A stretch of DNA of 64,000 nt from Solobacterium sp. UBA3691. GTDB taxonomy: Bacteria; Bacillota_I; Bacilli_A; Erysipelotrichales; Erysipelotrichaceae. The DNA lies in assembly GCA_002372175.1 (NCBI GenBank), contig DFIS01000049.1, positions 78,569-142,568 of the forward strand. The letters run 5' to 3'. Below the pieces are notes generated by a model that ran no database searches, was not told the origin of the DNA, and saw only the letters and a program-made list of their open reading frames with translations. This document shows positions 26,572 through 34,462 of the stretch, in pieces (within the stretch, counting starts at the first letter, position 1; every line of letters starts with the position of its first letter). The position numbers were made by a program, and so were the translations under genes.

Positions 26572-28011
26572 ATGAAGAAGTTTTGGGGATTATTACAGGC
26601 CGGGATCAAGGTCATCCTGGCGGCGGCAATGGCTGTCGGTGCGTGGTTTGTGCTGACGCCGTATTTCCGCGTGGACCGCAATACCGAAGGGGATTTCTTC
26701 AGGAATCTGCCGGAGAATACGCTTGATGTCCTGTGTCTAGGCTCCAGTCACATGCAGTTTGCGTTCAATCCGGCCATCTTCTATGCCAAGACCGGTCTTT
26801 ACAGCTACGTCATGGGTTCTGCCTGTCAGCCGTTTACGATCAGCGCCAGTATGCTGGAGGAATGCCTGAAGACACAGGATCCCGAGGCTGTACTCGTGGA
26901 TGTATTTACGCTGCTGCCGCAGTCGGAAGTCTGCTATGCCTACGGTGCCTACTATCTGGCAATCGACGCCATGACCGGGAAGACCAGATTCCATGCGGCG
27001 GATGATGTACCGGATGATGAGTACAAGCTGTCCTACAGATATGATCTGATCATGAATCACGACAACTGGAAAACGATGGACTGGTCGAACATCCGCGCGA
27101 TTATCGACAATACGAAACAGCGTACGGAGTTCAACTATAACCTTGGCTATGTCAGTCAGGAACCTGAGAACCTGCGGTTTACACCGCTGTGGGTGCCGGA
27201 AGTCAAGTATGAGTATACGCTCACCGAGGAAGAGAAGAGATCCATAGACAGGATCGTGAACATGTGCAGAGATGCCGGAGCCCGCATCATCTTCATCAAG
27301 ACACCGTATCAGATTGATGATGATGACATGGCCAAACTGGACGCAATCTGGAAGTATATCGAGACCCTTGGCGTAGAATACGTAGACTATATCGTCAGGG
27401 CGGAAGAACTCGGCTGGTTCATGGATATGGACGGCGATACATGGCATAACAACACCTGGGGTGCGGAGATCATCACCGGTGATCTCGCCGACCTCTTCAA
27501 CGAGAAGGGATACGTAACAGGTCATAAGACAGATCCGACCTGGGAGGAACTGGAAGGCTTTGCGGTAAGAGCGACAACAAACTCGCTGATGGGACCAAAG
27601 AATATTGATGTCTACCGTCTGCTGGATGAGGCGGCTACCTATCCGTGCTATGTCGCAGTCAGTTACCGGGGTAAGAATTTCACATTGATCGGTGATGAAG
27701 AGAACGCTCTGCTGCAGAGGATCGGCTTTACCAAGGACTTTGCGCATCAGCCGCAGGGTAATTACTTTGCGGTCGTCAGAAATGGTGAACTGGTACAGGA
27801 GTCAACAGAACCTTTTGAGTTTGAACTGGCGGGGACAAAGATCTCTCTGGGATATGACGGGATCCTGTTTGACGGAAAACCGTATGATCGTACAGGTGAG
27901 ATGGATCTTGTCTTCATGGCAGAAGATCTGATGTGGATCAATACCATGCCGATCGATTATGCGACACGCTGGTTCTGGAAGAGTTACTGTGATGGATGGA
28001 GCTGTGAATGA
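26572..28011 (+). CDS. SGNH-hydrolase-like O-acyltransferase partner (DltD/AlgX-like)
   Basis: The 479-residue protein has one N-terminal membrane anchor, then a GDSL/SGNH-type block: DVLCLGSSHMQFAFNP (catalytic Ser) near residue 55 and the Asp-His region DTWHNNTWGAEIITGDLADLF near 288. Such proteins sit on the outer face and complete acyl transfer from an MBOAT partner. The gene is preceded by GGAG and follows the MBOAT gene by 9 nt; it overlaps the next glycosyltransferase gene by 4 nt. The acyl group and target are unknown. Confidence 0.75.
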   Translation: MKKFWGLLQAGIKVILAAAMAVGAWFVLTPYFRVDRNTEGDFFRNLPENTLDVLCLGSSHMQFAFNPAIFYAKTGLYSYVMGSACQPFTISASMLEECLKTQDPEAVLVDVFTLLPQSEVCYAYGAYYLAIDAMTGKTRFHAADDVPDDEYKLSYRYDLIMNHDNWKTMDWSNIRAIIDNTKQRTEFNYNLGYVSQEPENLRFTPLWVPEVKYEYTLTEEEKRSIDRIVNMCRDAGARIIFIKTPYQIDDDDMAKLDAIWKYIETLGVEYVDYIVRAEELGWFMDMDGDTWHNNTWGAEIITGDLADLFNEKGYVTGHKTDPTWEELEGFAVRATTNSLMGPKNIDVYRLLDEAATYPCYVAVSYRGKNFTLIGDEENALLQRIGFTKDFAHQPQGNYFAVVRNGELVQESTEPFEFELAGTKISLGYDGILFDGKPYDRTGEMDLVFMAEDLMWINTMPIDYATRWFWKSYCDGWSCE

Positions 28012-28976
28012 TGATAGATAAGATCAGTGTGATCATTCCCGTATATAACGTAGAGAAGTATCTTTCAGCATGCCTGGATTCCGTACTGGCACAGACATAT
28101 GCGGAACTGGAGATCCTGGCTGTCAATGACGGCTCCACGGATGGCTCCGCAAAGATCCTCGAAGAATATGCCGAGAGGGACAGCCGCATACAGGTGCTGA
28201 ACAAGCCTAACGGCGGTCTCAGTGATGCCCGTAATTACGGTATCGAACATGCGACAGGACAGTACTATCTGTTTATCGACAGTGATGATCTGATCCGTCC
28301 CGATATGGCAGATCTTCTGTACCGTGCACTGATACAGTATGATGCGGATATCGCCGTCTCGGACATGGAGTACTTCTATGAGGACGGTACACCGTCTTCC
28401 TACAGCAGCGGAGGCGATTTCGTCTGCACAAATACAGCCAAGGATCCGACGCTGATCCGTATCAACAACAGTGCCTGCAACAAGCTCTACAGGGCAGAAC
28501 TGTTTGCGGATGTGCGTTTTCCCTACGGGAAGTTCTACGAAGATCTCTATACGGTACCGGTACTGCTGTACAAGGCAAAGACGGTCGTCAAGGTGGGAGA
28601 GCCTCTGTATCTCTACAGACAGAGATCCGGTTCGATCGCCCACAGCAGCGATCCCCGTATCTTTGATATCTATGATGCCATTGATCATGTCAGGGACTAT
28701 GTGCGTGAACACGGCAATGAGGCGGAGATCCTGAAGCAGATCGATCACCTGTATGTGATCCACGGTCTTGATCTGACAACTCTGCGGATCAAGGACTTTG
28801 AAGATAAGTCGGTGCGGAGAGAATACCTGAAGAGAAATATCCGAAGACTGAAACGCTCATATCCTGCCTATACAGGAGATGAGATGTATAAGAGCGCCGG
28901 CCGGAAGAAGAAACTGATCTGGTTCCTGCTTGGCAGAGAGATGTACAATACGGTGCTGAAGATCTATGACAGATAA
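28008..28976 (+). CDS. Family 2 glycosyltransferase
   Basis: The 322-residue protein has ISVIIPVYNVEKYLSACLDSVLAQ, VNDGSTDGSAKILEEY, the metal motif FIDSDD near residue 93, and NKLYRAELF. This is the EpsJ/WfgS-like group of cytoplasmic GT2 enzymes. Two ATG codons in tandem (28008, 28011) are possible starts; the first gives the common ATGA overlap. Its end overlaps the next gene by 11 nt. Confidence 0.9.
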   Translation: MMIDKISVIIPVYNVEKYLSACLDSVLAQTYAELEILAVNDGSTDGSAKILEEYAERDSRIQVLNKPNGGLSDARNYGIEHATGQYYLFIDSDDLIRPDMADLLYRALIQYDADIAVSDMEYFYEDGTPSSYSSGGDFVCTNTAKDPTLIRINNSACNKLYRAELFADVRFPYGKFYEDLYTVPVLLYKAKTVVKVGEPLYLYRQRSGSIAHSSDPRIFDIYDAIDHVRDYVREHGNEAEILKQIDHLYVIHGLDLTTLRIKDFEDKSVRREYLKRNIRRLKRSYPAYTGDEMYKSAGRKKKLIWFLLGREMYNTVLKIYDR

Positions 28977-30120
28977 GAAGAAACTGTTATTTGTGAATGA
29001 TGAGATGGAGATGGGCGGTGTAGCCAGAGTTCTCAATACCCTCATTGAACATCTTCCGGAAGATCTCTATGATATCGATCTTCTTGTTTTGCATGCGCAC
29101 GGAGCCATGTTACAGGATGTGCCGGAGAAGGTCAGGGTGATCCACGGTTCCCCGTTCTTTTCGGCTGTGGATGCCTCACTGGCATCACTCTGGGCAGAGA
29201 AGGACTGGCGCGGCATGGCTGCCAAGATCCGTCTTCTGCTGTACATGAAGACCGGGGCGATCAAGAAGAAGATCGAGAAGGAGAGAAGGGCAGTCCTTGA
29301 TACACAGTATGATGTGGAAGTAGCTGCCAAGGAAGGCTTCTGTACGATCTTTACAGCCTACGGTGACAGTAAGCGCAAGATCAACTGGGTCCTGACCGAT
29401 TACAGTGTACGCAACTATTCTTCGAATCATATGCGTCTGGTCAGGCAGGCACTGGAAAATATCGATCTGAATATCGCTGACAGCACCCAGGCTCTTGTCG
29501 CCTATAAGACCGTATTCCGTGTACAGAACGGTATCGCCCTGCACAATCTGATGAATACGGAAACGATCCTGCAGAAGATGCAGGCAGATACACCCGAGCT
29601 GCACGATTCTGCTCTGCCGAAGGTGATCACGGTCGTGCGCTTCCATCCCCAGAAGAGTGTAGACAGACTGCTTCTGGCAAGCCGTTATGCCTGGGACCAT
29701 GGCTGTCCCCACGATCTGTATCTGATCGGCGGCGGTGAAGAAGAGGAAAAACTGCTGAAGATGAAAGAGGAGCTTGGCCTTGATCATGTGTACTTCCTCG
29801 GCTATAAGGACAATCCCTATGCCTGTATGCATCAGTGCGATCTGTTTGTGCTCAGCAGTCTCTACGAAGGCTTTGCGACAGTCATCAGCGAAAGTCTGAT
29901 CACCGGTACACCGGTCCTGACTACCCGTGTCAGCGGCTGTGATGAGCAGATCACCGATCCTGATTACGGCTGGATATGCGAGAATACACAGCAGGCTCTG
30001 AATGAAGGGCTTACCGAAGCCCTGCGTGATCCTGCACGTTTAAAAGAGATGAAGGAAGTCCTGAAGAACTATACATATCCCAATACGGAAATACTTCAGG
30101 AATTTATCCGTGTACTGTAA
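28966..30120 (+). CDS. Family 4 glycosyltransferase
   Basis: The 384-residue GT-B protein begins KKLLFVNDEMEMGGVARVLNTLI and has TVVRFHPQKSVDRLLLASRYA. Its EX7E block is LSSLYEGFATVISESLITGTPVLTTRVSG with both Glu residues. It overlaps the previous GT2 gene by 11 nt and is followed 12 nt later by a polymerase-like gene. It probably adds one sugar of the repeating unit. Confidence 0.9.
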   Translation: MTDKKKLLFVNDEMEMGGVARVLNTLIEHLPEDLYDIDLLVLHAHGAMLQDVPEKVRVIHGSPFFSAVDASLASLWAEKDWRGMAAKIRLLLYMKTGAIKKKIEKERRAVLDTQYDVEVAAKEGFCTIFTAYGDSKRKINWVLTDYSVRNYSSNHMRLVRQALENIDLNIADSTQALVAYKTVFRVQNGIALHNLMNTETILQKMQADTPELHDSALPKVITVVRFHPQKSVDRLLLASRYAWDHGCPHDLYLIGGGEEEEKLLKMKEELGLDHVYFLGYKDNPYACMHQCDLFVLSSLYEGFATVISESLITGTPVLTTRVSGCDEQITDPDYGWICENTQQALNEGLTEALRDPARLKEMKEVLKNYTYPNTEILQEFIRVL

Positions 30121-30126
30121 TAGAAT
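30121..30126 (+). promoter_or_regulatory. Possible -10 for a leaderless start at 30133
   Basis: TAGAAT begins directly after the upstream stop codon and lies 6 nt before the ATG at 30133; no Shine-Dalgarno sequence is present. Translational coupling to the upstream gene is an alternative explanation. Confidence 0.35.
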
Positions 30127-30132
30127 GTAACT

Positions 30133-31704
30133 ATGAAAAACAAAGAGAAACTGCTGAAGATCCTGCATATACTGACGATCATCTTTGTGGTCATTCAGCC
30201 GGTTATCGATATGGACTATCTGGTCTATGACTTTCTGGATCAGTTCGGTCTGCCGCGTTTATCCACGGTGATCCGTTTCCTGGTCCTGCCGGCACTGGTA
30301 TTAGCGGGATTTATCCTGAAAGAGAAGAAAAAGAAACCCGTGTTTATCGGGGCTTTTGTCTATGGTCTTTCACTGGCGGTCTACTTTGTGCTGCACTGCC
30401 GTCAGGCCCAGGCGATCTTTGAACGTCTGCTGTTTACCGATAACTTCTGGTTCGGCACCTGGCAGGAACTGACATATGTACTGACACTGGTGCTGCCGTA
30501 CGGACTGACATATCTTCTGTACCATGAGGAATTTACACAGAAGGAGATGCGGCAGATGTATACATCGATCAGTGCCCTGATCTCGATACCGATCCTGATC
30601 GGTGATCTGTTTGTCTTTGGCCGCAGTACATATTATGGCTTTACGGTAGCGAATCTTTTCAGCTGGTTTGCGGGTATCTACGACTGGTATCATCCCCGTA
30701 CACTGGCCAGCAAGTTCTTCTTCAATGAAGGCAATACGATCGGTATTCTGCTGTTCATGTTACTGCCGTTAATGTACTGGTGTCTGGTCAGTGCCGAAAA
30801 CAAAAAGGAAAAGATCCGTACCGGTATTCTGATCCTGATCCAGTCCATGAGCATGCAGATCCTTTCCACACGTGTCGCAACCTACGGTGCGATCGTGATC
30901 CCGGTCCTGTTTCTGGCCTTTGTCATCCTCGACAGGCTGCTGAATCATACGGCATATCTTACAAAGAAGCTGATCGTCTTCTGCCTGGCTGCGGCAGCGC
31001 TTTTCGGTTCGTTCCTGAACTTTACGCCGGCGATCCAGAACCAGAAGGTGGATGCGGTCAACGATGTGGCTCTGCTGCATAACGGCATGGCGGAAGAGGG
31101 CAGAGAGATCCTTGCCAATGCCGAAGATCTGATTCCCGGCACACCGGAATATATCAACTTCTATGTATATATGTTTGAGGTATACGGTATCGGTGCCAGG
31201 TATATTCAGAGTGTTCCTTCGATGTATTATACGGAGTATTACAACTATCAGGTGGATCCCAAGTTCTGGGTCGATGTCTGCTTCATGGATGTCTTTGACA
31301 GGGTCAACGGCAGACAGATCGAAACCATCTTCTTTAACTATAAATACAAGGAGCTCTCTGCTTTTGAAAAGATCCTCGGCATGGGATATTCAACGTTCAT
31401 GAATGGTTCCATCGTTCTGGAAAGAGACTTCAAACAGCAGATATATACGCTTGGCTATCTCGGCTTTGTGCTGACGATCGGACCCTGGCTGATCCTTCTG
31501 CTGTACGGTGTATATATGTTCCTGAGGCATTTCCGCAAGCTTGCGACACTGGAGAATATGTGTCTGGCAGCAGCCCTTGGCGCCGGTCTTGGCTCGGCTT
31601 ATCTCAGCGGTCATATGCTTGATCAGTTTATTACATCATCATTTATGGCTCTGATCGTGGCAGTACTTCTGCAGAAGGTCAATGCCGTGAGGAAAGAGGG
31701 GTAG
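30133..31704 (+). CDS. O-antigen ligase / polymerase-like polytopic membrane protein
   Basis: The 523-residue protein has about ten hydrophobic segments and a large extracellular loop at roughly 310-435 (PGTPEYINFYVYMFEVYGIGARYIQSVPSMYYTEYYNYQ, ILGMGYSTFMNGSIVLERDFKQQIYTLGYLG). The pattern fits the O-antigen ligase-like group, and it is flanked by glycosyltransferase genes. It is the second such protein in the region, so one may polymerise and the other ligate, or two polymers are made. Confidence 0.65.
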   Translation: MKNKEKLLKILHILTIIFVVIQPVIDMDYLVYDFLDQFGLPRLSTVIRFLVLPALVLAGFILKEKKKKPVFIGAFVYGLSLAVYFVLHCRQAQAIFERLLFTDNFWFGTWQELTYVLTLVLPYGLTYLLYHEEFTQKEMRQMYTSISALISIPILIGDLFVFGRSTYYGFTVANLFSWFAGIYDWYHPRTLASKFFFNEGNTIGILLFMLLPLMYWCLVSAENKKEKIRTGILILIQSMSMQILSTRVATYGAIVIPVLFLAFVILDRLLNHTAYLTKKLIVFCLAAAALFGSFLNFTPAIQNQKVDAVNDVALLHNGMAEEGREILANAEDLIPGTPEYINFYVYMFEVYGIGARYIQSVPSMYYTEYYNYQVDPKFWVDVCFMDVFDRVNGRQIETIFFNYKYKELSAFEKILGMGYSTFMNGSIVLERDFKQQIYTLGYLGFVLTIGPWLILLLYGVYMFLRHFRKLATLENMCLAAALGAGLGSAYLSGHMLDQFITSSFMALIVAVLLQKVNAVRKEG

Positions 31705-31707
31705 AGT

Positions 31708-32685
31708 ATGCGTCCTACAGTCAGTGTGATCGTTCCCTGCTACAACGCTGCCGGCACCGTGGAAAAAACGCTCGACAGCCTGCGTGCACAGACACTGCGG
31801 AATATGGAGTTCATCGTCATCAATGACGGTTCTCAGGATCTGACCCTGGAAGTTCTGGAGAACTATGCGGTGACCCATCCCGACTTTAATATGCATATAT
31901 ATTCCAAGGAGAATGAAGGTATTGCCGAAGCGAGAAACTTCGGTCTCTCCAAGGTGAGCGGTGAATATGTCGGTTTTCTGGACAGCGATGACTATACCGA
32001 TCCCGAGATGTATGCGGTCATGTACAGGAAGGCAAAGGAAGATGACTACGAGATGGTCGTCTCCGATTTCTGGTGGGTCAATTCCAAAGGTGAGAAGAGA
32101 GAAAAAGAGGGACCGTATGAACCGGGTCCCGATATGATGGTAAAGCTGTTTGCGGTCCTCTGGAACAAGATCTACAGGATGGATCTGATCCGTACCGTGG
32201 ATTTCAAATTCCCTTACGGAGACAGATATGAAGATGCCTGCTATCTGTATATGCTGACTTCACAGCTCAGTCATATTGCCTTTGTTGACCAGGCCTTTGT
32301 ACGGTATGTACAGTCCGACAAGAGCATCACCCATACGAATAACGATGAAGTCAAGAACATGATCGATGTCTTTGAACAGATCAATGCATATTACAAGTCA
32401 CACTATCTGTTCGAGAAATACCATGACGCTCTGGAATATATCCATGTGAAGTTCTTCCTCGGCAACAGTTTCCTGCGCAGCTCCAGGATCCCCGACAGAG
32501 AAGACAGAAGAAAAACGATACGCATGGGATGGGATCTGCTCAACCGGGAATATCCGCACTGGCCTGACAATCCCTACCTGAAGAGTATGCCGGGTCTGAA
32601 AAACAAATACTTCCGCATGGTACGTTCCTGGAATATTGATATCTTTGCCTGGTTTTTCCGGCATTTCTACAGAGATAATCTGTAG
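31708..32685 (+). CDS. Family 2 glycosyltransferase
   Basis: The 325-residue protein has VSVIVPCYNAAGTVEKTLDSLRAQ, VINDGSQDLTLEVLENY, GFLDSDDYTDPEMY with the metal-binding Asp residues, and NKIYRMDLI. It is a soluble GT-A enzyme related to the 28008 gene. It starts 3 nt after the upstream stop. A 84-nt gap with a promoter follows it. Confidence 0.9.
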   Translation: MRPTVSVIVPCYNAAGTVEKTLDSLRAQTLRNMEFIVINDGSQDLTLEVLENYAVTHPDFNMHIYSKENEGIAEARNFGLSKVSGEYVGFLDSDDYTDPEMYAVMYRKAKEDDYEMVVSDFWWVNSKGEKREKEGPYEPGPDMMVKLFAVLWNKIYRMDLIRTVDFKFPYGDRYEDACYLYMLTSQLSHIAFVDQAFVRYVQSDKSITHTNNDEVKNMIDVFEQINAYYKSHYLFEKYHDALEYIHVKFFLGNSFLRSSRIPDREDRRKTIRMGWDLLNREYPHWPDNPYLKSMPGLKNKYFRMVRSWNIDIFAWFFRHFYRDNL

Positions 32686-32740
32686 TTCTTAAGAATTAGC
32701 GGCGACACCTGCAGTACTGTATGTTCTGCCTGTTTTCCGT

Positions 32741-32763
32741 TATAATAAGTAAACACCCGGAGG
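32741..32763 (+). promoter_or_regulatory. -10 element and strong ribosome-binding site before the 32770 gene
   Basis: TATAAT at 32741-32746 is followed by a short leader with CGGAGG at 32758-32763, 6 nt before the ATG. This is an ordinary leadered promoter, unlike the leaderless set nearby. Confidence 0.6.
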
Positions 32764-32769
32764 TTACGT

Positions 32770-33696
32770 ATGACACTGTTATCGATCGTGGTTCCCTGCT
32801 ATAACGAAGAGGAGACTCTGCATCTGTATTATGATGCGACTGTAAAAGTTCTGAATGAAATGAATATGGACCATGAGTTCATCTTTGTTAATGATGGTTC
32901 CCGTGACAGAACACTGGAGATCATGAAAGAACTTCATGATGCTCATCCGGGGGAGATCAAGGTGATCAATTTCTCGAGAAACTTCGGCAAGGAAGCCGGT
33001 TTCCTCGCAGGTCTTGAACACGCCAAGGGTGACTATATTACGGTCATGGATGCTGATCTGCAGGATCCTCCGGAATATCTGCCGAAGATGTTTGAGACCA
33101 TGGAGAAGAACGGTGATGATATCGTTGGTTCACGAAGGGTGACGCGTAAGGGAGAACCGAAGATCAGATCATTCTGTGCCCGTACATTCTACAAGCTGAT
33201 CAACCGCTTCTCGGAAGTGGAGATCGTGGACGGAGCCAGAGATTTCCGGCTGATGAAGCGCCAGGTCGTTGATGCGATCCTCTCTCTGCGTGAATATAAC
33301 AGATTCTCCAAGGGCATGTTCGTCTGGGTAGGCTTCAAGGCTGAATACCTGGAATATGAGAATGTTGAAAGAGTAGCCGGGGAGACTTCGTGGTCTTTCT
33401 GGAAACTGTTCCGATATGCGCTGGATGGTATTATCGAGTATACGAATGCGCCGCTGCGGGCTTCGGTATGGGTCGGAGGCTTCCTGACAGCGATCATGCT
33501 TATCGAACTGATCGTACTGCTGATCATGAGTCTTACCGGACATGTCTTCAGCAATACGGCGATCATTCTATCCTTCATCCTGTTCCTGGCCGGTGTGATC
33601 CTGCTGGCACTGGGTATCATCGGTGAGTATCTGGCAAAGACATATGATGAAGTCAGAAAGAGACCCCACTATATCATCAAGGACTACTATGATTGA
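32770..33696 (+). CDS. Polyprenyl-phosphate glycosyltransferase (CsbB/GtrB type), second copy
   Basis: The 308-residue protein has LSIVVPCYNEEETLHLYYD, FVNDGSRDRT, VMDADLQDPPEYLP, a RDFRLMKR block, and two C-terminal membrane helices ending LGIIGEYLAKTYDEVRKRPHYII. It closely matches bactoprenol glucosyltransferases. No YfhO-like gene is adjacent; instead it is followed at 21 nt by an unknown anchored protein and an LCP gene, so the lipid-linked sugar may be used by another GT-C enzyme in this region or at 18017. Confidence 0.9.
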   Translation: MTLLSIVVPCYNEEETLHLYYDATVKVLNEMNMDHEFIFVNDGSRDRTLEIMKELHDAHPGEIKVINFSRNFGKEAGFLAGLEHAKGDYITVMDADLQDPPEYLPKMFETMEKNGDDIVGSRRVTRKGEPKIRSFCARTFYKLINRFSEVEIVDGARDFRLMKRQVVDAILSLREYNRFSKGMFVWVGFKAEYLEYENVERVAGETSWSFWKLFRYALDGIIEYTNAPLRASVWVGGFLTAIMLIELIVLLIMSLTGHVFSNTAIILSFILFLAGVILLALGIIGEYLAKTYDEVRKRPHYIIKDYYD

Positions 33697-33717
33697 TCAT
33701 CCGTAAGGAGGTTAACG

Positions 33718-34452
33718 ATGACAGATAAGAAGAAAAAGACAGTAAGACGCAAACCGCCGGTCATCCTGATCGTACTGATGCTGGTGACGTGCATTGCTGT
33801 ATCTGCTGCTGTAATTGTCAATATTTTCGGTATTCTCCGTACGCAGGAGCCGGAACCGGATACTGTGCCGGCAGCCGAAAAGAACAGCCGTTCGATGCGC
33901 AACGATTACTATGAGATCGGCAATAACCCTACAGATCTGGAGAAGGAAGAATTCCAGAAGCTGACAGACGCGGTCAACAGCGGCACCGATGCCGAGAAAG
34001 CCGAAGCCTGTGCGCGCAACTTCGTCGCAGATCATTTCACCTGGACAAACAAGGACGGAAACTACGAGATCGGCGGCATACAGTACGTATACGGTGAGAA
34101 GGCCAGCGGCTTTGAGACATGGTCCAGACATAACTTTTATGATGATCTGGATCTCTATATCACGCAGTACGGAAGAGACAAGCTGATCGAAGTCGCATCC
34201 ATCACGACGACTTCTGTGAAGGAAGCTCCTGATTTTGTATATGAACGGTGGCTCGATACCGGTGTCAGTGAGAATATATCTTTTAAGTGTTATGAAGTGA
34301 ATCTGGCATGGACATATGCCGATAACTGTACGATCACGGAACAGTTCCCCAATGAGGGCAGATTCTTTGTGATCTACAATACAGTTCGTTATGAGATTGC
34401 TGAATTCTATGATATGGACAGTATCAGAGAATGGGAAGCACAGAACAGTTAG
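33718..34452 (+). CDS. Membrane-anchored extracellular protein of unknown function
   Basis: The 244-residue protein has a basic N-terminus (TDKKKKTVRRK), one membrane helix at about 13-38, and an extracellular domain with an acidic linker. I do not recognise a family. The domain (KAEACARNFVADHFTW, GGIQYVYGEKASGFETWSRHNFYDDLDLYI) has the alternating helix and strand look of NTF2-like folds, which is only a guess. It has a very strong site (AAGGAGG) and lies between the CsbB-type and LCP genes with short gaps, so it is probably an envelope accessory protein. Confidence 0.6.
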   Translation: MTDKKKKTVRRKPPVILIVLMLVTCIAVSAAVIVNIFGILRTQEPEPDTVPAAEKNSRSMRNDYYEIGNNPTDLEKEEFQKLTDAVNSGTDAEKAEACARNFVADHFTWTNKDGNYEIGGIQYVYGEKASGFETWSRHNFYDDLDLYITQYGRDKLIEVASITTTSVKEAPDFVYERWLDTGVSENISFKCYEVNLAWTYADNCTITEQFPNEGRFFVIYNTVRYEIAEFYDMDSIREWEAQNS

Positions 34453-34462
34453 GAGGTCAGGC

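Noticed and set aside
32686..32700. Palindrome TTCTTAAGAA after a GT2 gene as a terminator
   Set aside because: It is a perfect palindrome without loop and lacks a T-run; no better hairpin was seen in this gap.
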